From NCBI GenBank assembly GCA_015680905.1, contig CM027377.1:37906501-37970500 (forward strand): a stretch of DNA of 64,000 nucleotides. Reading direction: 5' to 3'. The notes beneath the pieces are model-generated. The model saw nothing but the letters and a program-made list of their open reading frames with translations. It was not told where the DNA came from and ran no database searches. A program made the translations under genes and the position numbers. This DNA is from Coptis chinensis. Lineage: Eukaryota; Streptophyta; Magnoliopsida; Ranunculales; Ranunculaceae. Within the stretch, counting starts at the first letter, position 1; every line of letters begins with the position of its first letter. This document shows, piece after piece, positions 1 through 10,781 of the stretch.

Positions 1-530
1 GAAAAGGTAGGTTTATAGTCAAATTTTTAAACACTTCCCTAATCTCATCAAAATTCTCGTCATTTTTAAACACAACTAGGCTTTGGGGATATGGTGCTTT
101 ATCGCTATTTTTAACAGAAGGGATAAAAGTATTATTAGGCTTTGCTTTATCTCTATCTGTTTTCCATCTAGGTATCCATATTGGAACCTCTACAGGTGTA
201 GGGTCTTCACTTTCTATTATTGGATCTTGTAATGTTTTCCCTTTTGGTTGTGGTTTAACTGGTACTTCTACAGTTGTAGGGTCTTCAGTTTCTATTATAG
301 TATTTGGTATGACATCATTTTTAGTTTGCGGGTAATCTTTAGGCATAATCACTTGGTTATCAACTACTCGCCCTGAACGAAGGGTAGTAACTGCCTGTAG
401 GTCCACTTGATTTATATTACCATTACACTGAATACTTTTTATTTCGGCGCGTGTTTGTTGACTTAGGATTAGGCATTGCTTGACTTGGAAACACGCCCGT
501 TTGGTTATTATTTTGGTTAGAAGACATGTC
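1..530 (-). pseudogene. Athila-type gypsy gag-pol linker fragment
   Basis: The minus strand reads open for most of this stretch and contains AVTTLRSGR (about 368-401), the linker motif found between gag and protease in Athila/Tat-type Ty3-gypsy polyproteins. Downstream of it come acidic and proline-rich repeats (PTTVEVPVKPQPKG and PTPVEVPIWIP), then a sequence containing VFKNDENFDEIREVFKNL. The pol domains would lie beyond the left window edge. The frame belongs to the same minus-strand element as the gag block at 1264-1680, the primer site at 2864-2879 and LTR E. I see no intact protease or RT here. The family call rests on the motif and on the surrounding structure. Confidence 0.65.
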
Positions 531-1263
531 AATAACCTTTTGGCACAAAGACTGCATCATTTGCATCGTTTGTTTCATCATATTAGAGTTTTGATCATGC
601 TTGATCTTTCATCAAGTTGGAGTTTTGTTGCATAATTTGATTTTGTTTCTCCAACAAGGTCACTACCACTTTGTCCGTAGATGGTTGTATTGGAATTAAA
701 AGCTTGTTGGCGTTCATGTCTTGATGTTGATAGTTCTGGGTTATGGGTACTAAACCTCTATTCCGGTCACCTAAGTTCCCTTTGTCCTTGATGTTGAGTT
801 AACCGGTTGAAGTGTGATGGTTGTGGTGGTGTTTGTGCATAGACAAGAGGACAATAGAAGTCGGAATGCTCAAGACTACAAATGCACATTACAACAAGTA
901 GAGTTAATGTTCATGACCGGAGTGGGTTGTTGTTGAAACAGATGGCATCTACCTTTTAGTGAGGGCATCGATAAGAGTTTTAAGCTTCGGGATCATGTTT
1001 AACCTCACGAAGAAGAAGGAGAGGAGCGGGAGGAATCGTTACCTCCCCAATTGTTGTTCCTCTTAGATTGATCTTCTAAGAATGTATAAGCCTCTAAGGC
1101 TCCTTTACTAAGAAAACTACCCCCGTCTTGATATCTAGAACCTCCTTATGACGATGTAAAAGCCCCTTGAAGAAGGCACGAACAAAGCGTGTCTTTTCGC
1201 AAGATTATGATGTGGGCATTCAATGAGAAGATCGCTGAAACGATTCCGTGCCTCGAAAAGGAT

Positions 1264-1680
1264 TCATGAGGATTCCGCGAAGAAATGAATCTTTTGAAGC
1301 ATTTCATCTGTCTTTAGTGGTGGGTAAAATTGTTCCATGAACAATTGAACAAGTTGAGCCCATGAGTCCACGAGTTTGGCGCTTTGGGCAGTTAACCAAG
1401 ACGCCGCCTTGTCGGCTAGGGTGAAAGGAAACACCCTAAGTTTAACTTGATCCGGACTTACGCTAGGATGATGGAATGTAGTGAGAACTTGGTCTATCCC
1501 ACGATGTGTTTGGTAAGGCTTCTCGTGGTCTAAACCATGAAAACCCGGTAACAAGTTAAATATATTAGGGGATTCGAAAATCCCCACTAGGTCTGCAAGA
1601 ACGATGCACCACTTAGGGCCATCGTTTAGGGCTTTATAAAAATCGAGAGAGAGTCTCTTGTTCTTTAGCCATTGATGCAA
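1264..1680 (-). pseudogene. gag capsid-like fragment of an Athila-type gypsy element
   Basis: This 138-codon minus frame carries the core of a plant gypsy gag (Retrotrans_gag family): VKLRVFPFTLADKAASWL, then SWAQLVQLFMEQFYPP. That is the usual layout of a hydrophobic helix, a W, and then an F-x-x-x-F-(Y/F)-P block. The open frame starts at a non-ATG codon and the matching region continues in other frames between 1000 and 1264, so the gene is broken by frameshifts. The gag of an Athila element forms the virus-like particle. Here it lies downstream, in minus orientation, of LTR E and its primer site, as expected for a 5' to 3' element running off the left edge of the window. Confidence 0.75.
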
Positions 1681-2863
1681 GTGTAGTGTGTGAAATTCTA
1701 GATAGGCGTGTTGTATTTATTTCTATGAAAAACAAGCCTGATTATACTAGAATTAAAACTCCTCCGGAAGAAGAGGCGAGGAGTGGAAGAAGGAGTACCG
1801 AATGCCTCCTTGCTTCGCACAGCTTTGAATAGCGTCTTGTATCGCCATTTAAGTGTATTTAACAAGTTAGAAACACTTAATAACTTTAAGGAATAAAAAT
1901 ATGCATTTACCTATGAAAATTGGGCTGTTCGGATGAATTTTCCTTGTTGGGCGCGGGTTGGGCGTTAGGGCGCGGGCCAAGGTAAGTTGAAATTACAAAG
2001 AATAAGGGCGGGTCGCGCTCAACATGGGCGCGGGCGCGCTCCAGGGTTTTCAAGTTTTAGGCCTTTTATCGTACTCTAAAAAATCTGAAATTTTTACAGT
2101 AATTTGCTAAGACGTCTATCAAGTAGCCTGTAAAATTTCAGATCGATCGGAGCAGTGAAAGTCCCTCTACAGCCCTCCAAAGTTTGTGAAACCGTTTTCG
2201 GACACAATACAAACAACCGAATGGTTAACCCATCAAAACAAATCCAAAAATTTCCAAAGTTTTACTGGAGACTCCTGACAGATTATAGTTGTTCCTGTAA
2301 AAAATTTAGAGCAATTGGATGTCTACAACCTCTCCTTATTGGATGGTGTTCCAGATATTAAGTGTTTGCAACACTGTAGAAACACACTGGAAACACTCTA
2401 CTATTTAGGAGGTCAAAACAAATAAAAAACTCATCAAATTTTTACTACAAACTCCTGGATTAGGATAGATACTCCTGTAAAAATTATAGAATTTTTAGAA
2501 CTCCCTAAGTAACCTTATTCGTCTGTTTTTCAAGAACATACGGTGTGAAAACTGAAATGCAGCACTGTAAAGATCGTATTTTTTTCACAAGGTAAACCAA
2601 CTTTGAAAAATCTGAAAATATTCTAGTAAATCAACAACACATTAAATATTATGTATGAATATTTTCAGAATTTTCGAAAATTTAGAAATACCTTCACCGC
2701 AGTGTTTTTCTCTGTGAATCCGCAGAGCCCCTAAAGCTGAAAACAAAGAAACAGCCCGAAAATTCAAGAAATAAGAATGAAAAATTAAAAGGGTGGGTGG
2801 GTAGAGAATGGGGGATTGCCCCTTGGATTCAAGCAATTGAATTCTTGTCATGAACGAGATTAA
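1681..2863 (-). other. 5' untranslated leader of the minus-strand Athila-like element
   Basis: No convincing coding frame. It lies between the primer site at 2864-2879 and the gag fragment, where Athila-type elements have a long leader. Several short segments repeat imperfectly, for example the theme of about 12 bases TCCTG(T/G)AAAAA near 2290 and 2470. Confidence 0.5.
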
Positions 2864-2879
2864 GATGGCAGTGGCGCCA
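2864..2879 (-). promoter_or_regulatory. primer binding site of LTR element E
   Basis: The minus strand reads TGGCGCCACTGCCATC two bases after the LTR end TTATCA. A PBS starting TGGCGCC matches the tRNA-Asp-type primer site typical of Athila elements. The 2-nt spacer AA is the same as at LTR A. Confidence 0.7.
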
Positions 2880-2881
2880 TT

Positions 2882-3906
2882 TGATAAAAGGTAAAAACAA
2901 TAAAACACTAATATTAATGTTAACAACATTAATACGTAATCCTACCGTTCTTACGTTTAAATCAAAATCTCTTACTCTCAAAACATAATCATGCAATATA
3001 TAGAGTAAGGATTCGTTCCACTCTCAATCTATCAAGACTAAATAGAATTCAACTACTCAAACACAAGGAACAGTGAGAGTGATGTGTTTGGTGTTTAAAC
3101 TAAAACTAATTATAAATTTAAGACAACTAAATCTAAAGATTCTAACTTTATGAAATTTAACAAACAATAATTAAAATCTAACATCAATAACTACGAAATG
3201 ACTAACAACCAAGAAATGAAATTAGATCTAAGCAATAGATAGATGACAAAATCGAGTTTGATCAATAATAAACTACTTTATTTATCTAATGAAGCAATAA
3301 TAATATTTTAATACTTTAAATTAAAACAAGGGAAATGAAAACTAATAAAAATGGAGATTCAAAACTAGATCTAGATCTAAAACTAATCTAGATCTATCTT
3401 TTCTAACCCTAAACTCCATTAACATTAGCTTCCTAACCTAACTGCCATTAACAAAGAGTCAAGCTTTTGTTTTTATACATCCAGATCCAAAATCGTGCAT
3501 GGGCTCGGAGCCATGTTTTGGGCCGAGAATCGCCCAAAACCCAATTCTTTTCAAATCAAAAGGCCTCTTCACTAGATTCGGCTTCAACAGACTTTTCGTC
3601 CACTTCTGCTCCTCTGATTGGGTCAAGGCTTGGACCATTGCAAAGCTCTTTCGAGCCGGTCGTTTTGACATAAGGTAGGCCCGATTCCGAGGTGTCTGAG
3701 TCCAAAGATATGACATTCGGAAGTTCTCACGACTTTTGCTCCTTTATCTCGCCAAAGTGGTACATTTCTCGCATTACACATAATGGACTTTGAAGCCCGA
3801 AATGCATAAAACACGTAATCGGTATTAACTCTTACTTATTATTCACATAATTGGTCTAACAAGATGATTATTAAGGGGTTAAAACTACAGCTTTGGGCTC
3901 TTATCG
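2882..3906 (-). mobile_element. LTR E, type-1 LTR, 5' LTR of the minus-strand Athila-like element
   Basis: On the minus strand it starts (T/C)GATAAGAGCCC, with the first base mutated to C, and ends TTTTATCA next to the primer site. It is homologous to LTR D (6748-8170) but inverted relative to it: both share the AAAACTGTAGTTTTAA start, the GCCACTTTGGCGA block and the GAGTGGAACGAATC block near the end. It is shorter than D because the D segment around 7570-8000 is missing. It is highly diverged from D, so this is not a fresh pair. Confidence 0.75.
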
Positions 3907-5450
3907 GCACCACGCGCCCATCCCAGCAAAAGTGAAGCACCTAATACCCACCTGGGGGCAAAAAAAATCCAATTTTTTGTGGGTTGTTCCAGGATAGTTG
4001 CAGCTGTTCTAGAAGGTAGTTTTGAGATGACAACTCCTACAGTCATACCATAGCAGTCTTTCGAAGATTTGTTTTCGAGCGACACCTATGGTGCTTGGTT
4101 TCGCGAGGTGATTATACAAGCAGGTTGGGAACCACTAATGCTAAGTCCTGATAAACTTTATTCTCTTGCACTTACATCTTATTTTTATGATAATTATAAG
4201 TTCTTTGATAGACCGGATGGAGAACAAGTCACCAGTGAGGATGAAACGATAGAAATTACCAGGTTCTTGTTAACCTTTGCTCTCGGACTTGCTATGACCA
4301 TTGAAATACAAAACTCATGGGCCTATTTGGTAGATAATATGTACCTCTATAACTATGAGGATTTGCATGAGCATTATGGGGCAGGAATCTTTAGGATAGA
4401 GGACCAAGGGGAATATAATGTCGCCCTTGTTAGCCTATCCATGAACGTGGGCACAGTGATGTTTTTTATAATGCTAAACATATTAGGGGAGTGGCATTTT
4501 TCTTCTGGGAATGACGCCACTTGCAACGTTTTCCTTGCTCTAGCTGAGGGACGTCTGCTATATGACCTTCCCAAGACATTAATGTCTAGTTTAGAATGAG
4601 CCCAGAACATGAGGCATAAGTATCTTCTTATGCCTATTTTAGTTTGCCGTATTATGCTATGTTTCTTCCCTGTTTTTTGTGCCTGTTATACGGATCGGGT
4701 TGGGTCGACACTGTGAGACCCACAAATTCTATTATTCGATATTTCCGTGCAATGACTTGGCCGGGATGGTAGGTGTAACCTCATTTGGTTGCCCCCTACA
4801 CCCCATCCGACCAAGTGGCGCTAAATAGGTTAGCGATTATAGATGATACATGGCGTAAAGCCAAGCAAATTATCATGGCATGGCAGGACGCGAAGGAACC
4901 TCATCTCTTTAAGAGGATGATGAGGAGGTTAACAATTAAGCGGGAGTGCAGGTAAGTTTTTAGTTTCAGTTAGTGTCTGCTTATGTCCCAAGCAAATTAT
5001 TTCTAATTAACCCCATAACGGGTGGAACTCTTATAGAGTTGCGTCAGTTTTTCTTTTCTATATTAGTATGTTTAACCTTATTTTGCAGATGCTCCGAAAT
5101 TTCAATGTTTTCAATGGTATTTCTCTACCCTAGTTATTTAAATACTTTGAGGACAAAGCATGCTTCTTGTTTGGGGGCATAGAAACACGTATAATTAAGG
5201 CATATGTTAGGATATAGATATGTATAATATGCACTTGTTTTCTAGTTAAAAAAAATCAAAAATTTTATAAAATATAAATAAAAAGTATGTTATACACTTA
5301 GGAATATTGGTATTGTTTTTTTTTTCTTTATGCTCACAATAATCTAGAAGTCTCACGTAGCTTTTGCATTAGAATAGTTTTTAGAAACTTAGGCTAATAT
5401 GTAGGTAATAATCCTTGCGTCTATCTATAAATATGTTACATGAGTATCTA
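3907..5450 (+). mobile_element. internal region of a plus-strand gypsy element, 5' part lost
   Basis: This stretch lies between the inverted LTR E and the conserved 3' domain that leads to LTR D. It holds one clear open frame (4054-4599). Near 5150-5180 it holds a motif GAGGACAAAGCATGCTTC then TTGTTTGGGGGCAT, which resembles the end-of-internal polypurine block of Athila/Tat elements. No RT or integrase motif is visible, so this is not a complete pol region. Confidence 0.6.
4054..4599 (+). CDS. unrecognised ORF fragment inside the plus-strand gypsy element
   Basis: Open frame of about 180 codons with no ATG at its left end (a TAG at 4051-4053 precedes it) and ending in TGA. It includes the segments DTYGAWFREVIIQAGWEP, LLTFALGLAMTIEIQNSWAYLV and LALAEGRLLYDLPKTLMSSLE. 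The composition is acidic with two hydrophobic stretches (around residues 75-90 and 130-145 of the frame) that could be membrane or core helices. I do not recognise the family. Its place after the missing pol region and before the 3' domain is where env-like or extra ORFs sit in Athila/Tat elements, but that role is inference only. It is probably the C-terminal part of a longer retroelement protein. Confidence 0.45.
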   Translation, partial: QSFEDLFSSDTYGAWFREVIIQAGWEPLMLSPDKLYSLALTSYFYDNYKFFDRPDGEQVTSEDETIEITRFLLTFALGLAMTIEIQNSWAYLVDNMYLYNYEDLHEHYGAGIFRIEDQGEYNVALVSLSMNVGTVMFFIMLNILGEWHFSSGNDATCNVFLALAEGRLLYDLPKTLMSSLE

Positions 5451-6747
5451 TGATTGTTGGCGAAAGAAGTTTCAAATCTAGGCTAGAGTACTTATTCTAC
5501 AAATCCTGTGAGAATATAGCCTAAAACCTTATATGAGTGAACATTTGAGAAATGACACAAGGGAGAAGTAAAATCCGGATAGAGAAATCACACGTCCACT
5601 TGCTTGATTACTATACCATATCCTAAGCGAGAATTTAAGCCCTCTTTAGATCGACATAGCCAGAAATTCAAACCTATAAATTATTTTCCGCTAGTCGCCC
5701 CTCTGAGCCTTTCACAAACCACAAATCCTTTATCCTGTTACAAACAAAACAAACTAAAAAATCAACCTACCCAATTCTTTGAATAAGTCTGAGAATAGAG
5801 ATGAAGAATAGAAAAGAGAAGAACCTTTGAAATCAAGAATTCGTTAGTCGCTTCAGAAGAGAAAAGTAAGTTTCTATCCAAATAAAAAAATAAAAAAAAT
5901 AATAAAAGAAAAGGAAATAAAGAGTTAGAACTCCAAAAATAGAATCAAATAGTCAAAAGCCAAAGAAAAAGAAAAAAACATATGACTAAGGATGGAAACA
6001 AAGTGTAGAAGCAAAAGTAAAGAATAAGATTTTCTCTAGTTACATAATACGAAGACTCTATTATCTCAAACTTGCCCTCTTTGAATATCCATTTTCTTCC
6101 TTCTTAAACCATCTCCTAATCCCCGCAACACCTAATAAAGACTTCTAGCTCAATTAGAAATAGGTTAGTGTGATAGTAAGTGGCAGATGTGTTTGATCAA
6201 CTCCGGCTTCCTTGTGTGTCATTGAGATTGTAAGGTAAAGTGTGCCTACTGCACACTGGAGTAGCGAAACTTGAGCGGAAAAATCAGAGTGGTTTTCATC
6301 TTGACATTTATGTGAGGAACTACTTAAGGATGCTATTACGAGTTTTCATAAACGGACCTGCTAGTTCATCTCATAGTATTACTCATTGTATATATGTTTA
6401 TTCATAGATGATTGATTATTATGCATATATTAGCTTATGTTTCGACTTGATTATTCTGTATTCATTGCTAGGGAGATGTATAGATAATTGAGACATAGAT
6501 AAGGAAACAATAGTTTTATTTCTGAGTCGTTGTAGTATAGATGAAGTTTGTGAGTACCTTCACTGGAAAACTTTCACGAGGCTATAACTCGTCTACTAGG
6601 GAATTCCTAGTGGTTTAAGGCCTTGTTGCATATGGTCAATGCAATTGCACTCGGCAAAACGAGATTAGTTAGATATCCATTTTTGGTCGCTTATGCTAAT
6701 TTCTCATATTTGCTTGAGGACAAGCAAAATGCTGTTTGGGGGTGGTT
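5450..6747 (+). mobile_element. conserved 3' untranslated domain ending at LTR D
   Basis: Non-coding, but clearly homologous to the reverse complement of 17720-19060. Matching blocks include ATCCTGTGAGAAT, the block around TTGCTTGATTACTATACC, ACTAGGGAATTCCTAGTGGT, TTGCATATGGTCAATGCAAT and GAGGACAAGCAAAATGCT. The shared order shows that two elements with different LTR types have the same 3' internal end. The region leads directly into the polypurine tract and LTR D. Confidence 0.75.
6735..6747 (+). promoter_or_regulatory. polypurine tract of the element ending in LTR D
   Basis: TTTGGGGGTGGTT directly precedes the TGATAAG start of LTR D and follows the conserved GAGGACAAGCAAAATGCTG block. It is the plus-strand priming site expected upstream of a 3' LTR. 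Confidence 0.7.
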
Positions 6748-8170
6748 TGATAAGAGCCCAAAACTGTAGTTTTAACTCCTTAACAATAATACTTTTAGAC
6801 CAATTATGTAAGTAATAAATAAGAGTTAATGCTAATTACGTGCTTTTATGTATTTCAGGTATTGAAGTCAATTATATGCAGAAATGTGCCACTTTGGCGA
6901 TATAAAGGAGCAAAGGGTTGGTTGCTAAGAAGTTCTGGGATTAAAGGCCAAGACGGGCAGAAACAGCACATAAAAATCAGCAGAACTTCCAAATATCGTA
7001 TCATTAGACTCAGACCTCGGAATTGAGCGTACCTTATGTCAAAACGACCAGCTCGGAAAGCGATTTCCAATGGTCCAAACCTTGACCCAATCAGAGGAGC
7101 AGAAGTGGACGAAAAGCCTATTGAAGTCGAAGCCAGCTGAAAAGGGCCCTGTGAACTGAAGAAATTGGGCTTTGGGCTCGATTTTTTGGCCCAAAACATG
7201 GACTCTCAGCCCATGCACGAAAATGTGAATCTGGTCTCCTCCATTTCCAAACACAAGACTTAGCTCTTAAGTATCAATTTGGCTTAGGTTAGAAGCCATT
7301 AGAGTAGCCATTAAACCTTAGTTATAGATCTAGTTTTGATAACTTTAATTAGTTTATTAATTAGTTTTCATTCCTTGTTTTAATTTAGATTATTAAATGA
7401 TTGTTATTATTCATTGGATTAAATAAAATAGTTAGTCTTGATAATTTCAATTTTGACTTATTGAATTACTTAGATCTAAATTCAGTTATTAGTTGTTATT
7501 CATTTCTTAGTTGTTTAATTTAGTTTTGAATTATTGATTAGAATCTTTATATTAATAAAGTTAGAATCTTTATGTTATGTCTTATTCAATTTCATTTGGA
7601 AATGATAGTTTGATGAATCAAGGCTAAACCTCCATTAGAGGGTTTGATGAAGTCTTGATGAAAACTTGATTTTGTTAGCTTAGAATGGTTGTAAAAGTCT
7701 ATTCCACTCTAGAAGGATGTTGATTCGCCATGAGAATGGGTGGACGTCCTCATATGCTAGTTATGAATTGGTAGAGATGTCATGTATAATTAGGGATTAG
7801 AACGACCAATTCTTACCGTAAGAACATAAGAATTGGATTACAACAATCTATGCTAGTTTCTTAAGTTGGATTCAAGATGGATTCAATTCCCCCCTAATTC
7901 TTATTCTAGATTCAACCTTAGTATTCTCAGAGCATTTAGTGAGTATAATTAAGTAATTCTCTCATTGACTTTGGTAGGATTGATAGTCGTAGGAAACTTG
8001 AATGCTAAAGAACTAGGAGTGGAACGAATCTTCTATTCCAACTCTACTTTAATAGTATCGAGAGTAGAAATCTTTGATAAATCTAGTATAAGTACAGTTT
8101 TTAGGTTTACTTTCGTTTAGAGTTTCATCGCTTTATTCATTAGTAAAACTATTCTTCTTACGTATTATCA
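6748..8170 (+). mobile_element. LTR D, type-1 LTR, 3' LTR of a plus-strand gypsy element
   Basis: It starts TGATAAGAGCCC and ends GTATTATCA, giving a TGATAA/TTATCA terminal inverted repeat. It follows a polypurine tract, so it is a 3' LTR. It is 1423 bp. It is inverted relative to LTR E and shares blocks with LTR F. The open frames inside are short and shared by neither copy in the same frame, so I take the LTR as non-coding. Directly at its right edge the 5' leader of element A begins, so the plus element cuts element A here. Confidence 0.8.
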
Positions 8171-9248
8171 GTCCACCAGAATCTGGTAACTGATTCCTCT
8201 AAATCCTCGTGGCTATATTTTTGTCCTTTTCTGGAAGAGCATGACTACTTTAGGCTCTAGTTGATTGATTTTAATTTGTTTGTTTAGCCTAGGCTTCAAG
8301 AATCAAGAAAAGTCCATTTTATCTACATTGGGGAATGACTTCCCAATGGTTGTTATGTAGCTCGGGTTCAGCATTATGCATGAATTAAAATTGCAGTGCG
8401 AAAATTAAAATCAAACAATCATGTAAGCATGTTTGAACAAACAAGGTATCCTCTTACATGGGCTTCGAGGTGGTTTAGAGTTTACCTCTCAAGCCATGCT
8501 TACACACTACTTGAGGAGAAGGCGGCGTTGGTTGGCGCGTGATCTAGTTCCCTGTTTTAAATTACAAAAAAAAAATCTACTTAAAAAGCTCACAATCTGG
8601 GTTTTTAATAATTATACAACTTTGCCTTCAAGGGCCCAAACCATAAAAGTAAAACAAATACTAATACTAATAGATTAACTATAGCTAATCGGAGCTAATC
8701 GTAATTAGAGTGTTGATTACCAAGTTGATTCAAATTGCACGAGCGTATAATTCACGACTCGCCTTGCACAATTGAACTTTCTAAGGCAATGAAAACTCTA
8801 ATTCTTGGTAAGTTTCATAACTTCAACCAAGTGATCAACTCATTCTAATATAACATAACTAATATTAACTAATATATATAATTTTTTTTTGTTATTTTTG
8901 TTTTTTTATCATAACACAGTCCACTGATTTATACTACTCTATTACAAAATCTAGATTTGTAGTTACAACCACAAAAGAAATTGGATCGAACTGTGAAAAA
9001 ACGGCAGCAGAATGCTTGGAGGTGACTGGGCGGTTGCCCCTCGGTTCCGATGAATATTCATCGGATTCCGACAGCAGCTTCAGCTCCTCTCTAGTAGTTG
9101 AACGCAGTGCTTGGATTTGAAATAAAACAGGTCAATATTGAAAAATAATGAAGTAAAATGACAAAAAATTTAAAGAACAAGAAATGAAAGGGATAGAATG
9201 GTGTTTCCCTCCTTAGAGCTTAACCAAGAATCCATGTTCTTTCAATCC
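8171..9248 (-). mobile_element. 5' leader of element A, truncated at LTR D
   Basis: It is homologous, in the same orientation, to 24148-25085 (for example GTCCACC then ATCTGGTAACTGATT, TTTAGGCTCTAGTT, ACATTGGGGAATGA, CTTACATGGGCTTCGAGG and CACGAGCGTA). In minus orientation it follows LTR A and its primer site, so it is untranslated leader. The gag-like ORF that follows in the homologous element at 24 kb is missing here because LTR D abuts. No coding frame is supported. Confidence 0.7.
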
Positions 9249-9250
9249 AT

Positions 9251-9263
9251 GACGACGGCACCA
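9251..9263 (-). promoter_or_regulatory. primer binding site next to LTR A
   Basis: The minus strand reads TGGTGCCGTCGTC two bases (AA) after the LTR A end TTTCA. It has the same spacing and a similar sequence to the PBS of LTR E, a tRNA-Asp-type site with changes. Confidence 0.6.
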
Positions 9264-9265
9264 TT

Positions 9266-10159
9266 TGAAATTGTACTAATATGGAAGTAAGGTTTTCAAA
9301 AGATTTGAAGTTGAGGTTCACCATAAATTGTTTAGAATATGGATTGATGGGAGTTGTGAAGGAGAAAATGTAGTATTCCTAACTAAAAGTCATGACTTGT
9401 TTTGAATGACTCAAACTTTGTATTGATTGATGAATTAAAAACTTTGATTGAAGATTGAAACATAAACTTGAAAAGAAACAACTTTGATTAAAGGTTGAAA
9501 AATAAACTTGAAAAGAAACAACTTTGATTGAAGATTGAAACATAAACTTGAAAAGAAAAAGACGGAATTGAAGAACTAAAAGTAAAAACAAAACTTGCAT
9601 GTAAATGACTTGAAAATAAATCCTACTCTACTCCTACATGACACTAGAATAAGTCTGGGTGCATTCTCTCCTCCTACTTTTAGGTTCTTATACCCCCTAC
9701 TTTTACAAAAGACTAATTTACCCTCTCCCTCTATAATCAAGACACCTCACCATGTTGCTTTATGCTTTTCCTTTATGCTTTTTCTTTTGCTTTTTCAGAT
9801 CTTCTTGATCAAGCTAGGTTTTGAGCAAGTCTTCTTTTGTATCAAAGTCATCCATCTTTAGTCTTCTGAGTTAAGGACGTAACTTTCAGTTATCTGGTTT
9901 TTAGTCCTTGACCTTTGACTTTGACTTTGACTTTGACTTTGACTTTTTCAACACTTTTTCATAGCAGCTTTGAGTTTTCATAATAAGTGTTAATAAGGCT
10001 CCTTTTGGCGCTAAGATGTAGCTTTTATGATAAGTGGTCTGAAATGCTCTGTAACCTGAAAAATACAATAAAAGCTATTAGTTGTCTTTTTATTATGCGT
10101 AAGAAGGGTTGTAATACAGTAATATAAAGGTAATAAAATGCACATTTGGGAGCTGATCA
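9266..10159 (-). mobile_element. LTR A, type-2 LTR, 5' LTR of a truncated minus-strand element
   Basis: On the minus strand it starts TGATCAGCTCCC and ends TTTCA, 894 bp. It is homologous to LTRs B and C throughout: AAATGTG, GCATTACA, GCTTGATCAAG, GGTGAACCTCA. The primer site lies just beyond its end, so it is a 5' LTR. It contains a short hexamer run, about five copies of GACTTT, at 9916-9945. Its right edge falls inside an integrase-coding fragment of another element, which continues at 10160. Confidence 0.8.
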
Positions 10160-10550
10160 CACTACTCCCAAGCATTCCACCAATCTTTCCCCTTTCAACC
10201 TAGCTTATGGCATGGATGTTGTTCTCCTGACAGAATTAATTACACCAACTACAAGGATGGAAGCAGTACAAACTGGAAACAATTATGCTGCTCTAACTTT
10301 GCCGACAGACTCAATTGATAAAACTCGAGAAGAAGCTTTGCAATGTCTAATAAAATATCAGGCAGACATGAAACACAAATATGATAGCTAGAAAGCTTTG
10401 CCTCAAGAGTTTTGAACCATAAGATTGGGTACTTAGTCGCAAACATAAGCTCATTGAATATGGGAAGCTGTCAGAGAATTGGGAAAGACCGTTCATCATT
10501 GATAGGCCAACATCTAAAAAGTCTTATTTCCTTCATTGAATCACTAGACA
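10160..10550 (+). pseudogene. integrase C-terminal fragment of a plus-strand gypsy element
   Basis: Plus-strand translation gives HTTPKHSTNLSPFNLAYGMD followed by MKHKYDS, a stop, then in another frame RKHKLIEYGKLSENWERPF. These match the end of plant gypsy integrases: a TP...TPF.L.YG block, a KRYD-like basic region and the GKLxxNWEGPF motif. There are in-frame stops and at least one frameshift near 10390-10420. The left end is cut by the insertion edge of LTR A. No upstream integrase core is present in the window. Confidence 0.75.
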
Positions 10551-10696
10551 AAAATTTGCCAAGCCAAGGATTTTTTTTTCATTTAAAAAAGTTTTATCAT
10601 TGATGTCTTTCCCTTATTTAATGTTTATTTTTCATTCATTGTAGTCATTTCAATATTCAATAAAATTAGATTCATCTTTCGTTTTAACTAGGGATT

Positions 10697-10776
10697 AAAT
10701 ATCCCAAATTTTATTATCATTACACTATGGGGGCGGTGTCACCCCATCTTTCAATATATTATCGTTAGAATATAGG
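10697..10776 (+). repeat. tandem repeat unit, left part, in a retroelement 3' region
   Basis: A unit of about 83 bp made of ATTATCATTACACTATGGGG, GGTGTCACCCCATCTTTCA and ATATATTATCGTTAGAATA. The same units resume after the solo LTR B at 11594, so the array was split by that insertion. Confidence 0.75.
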
Positions 10777-10781
10777 GGCGT
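10777..10781 (+). other. left target site duplication of solo LTR B (GGCGT)
   Basis: GGCGT lies directly before TGATCAGC and recurs exactly after the LTR at 11594-11598. Confidence 0.85.

Noticed and set aside
6855..7254. Open frames of up to 114 codons on the minus strand within LTR D
   Set aside because: Frames are not kept in the homologous LTRs E and F.
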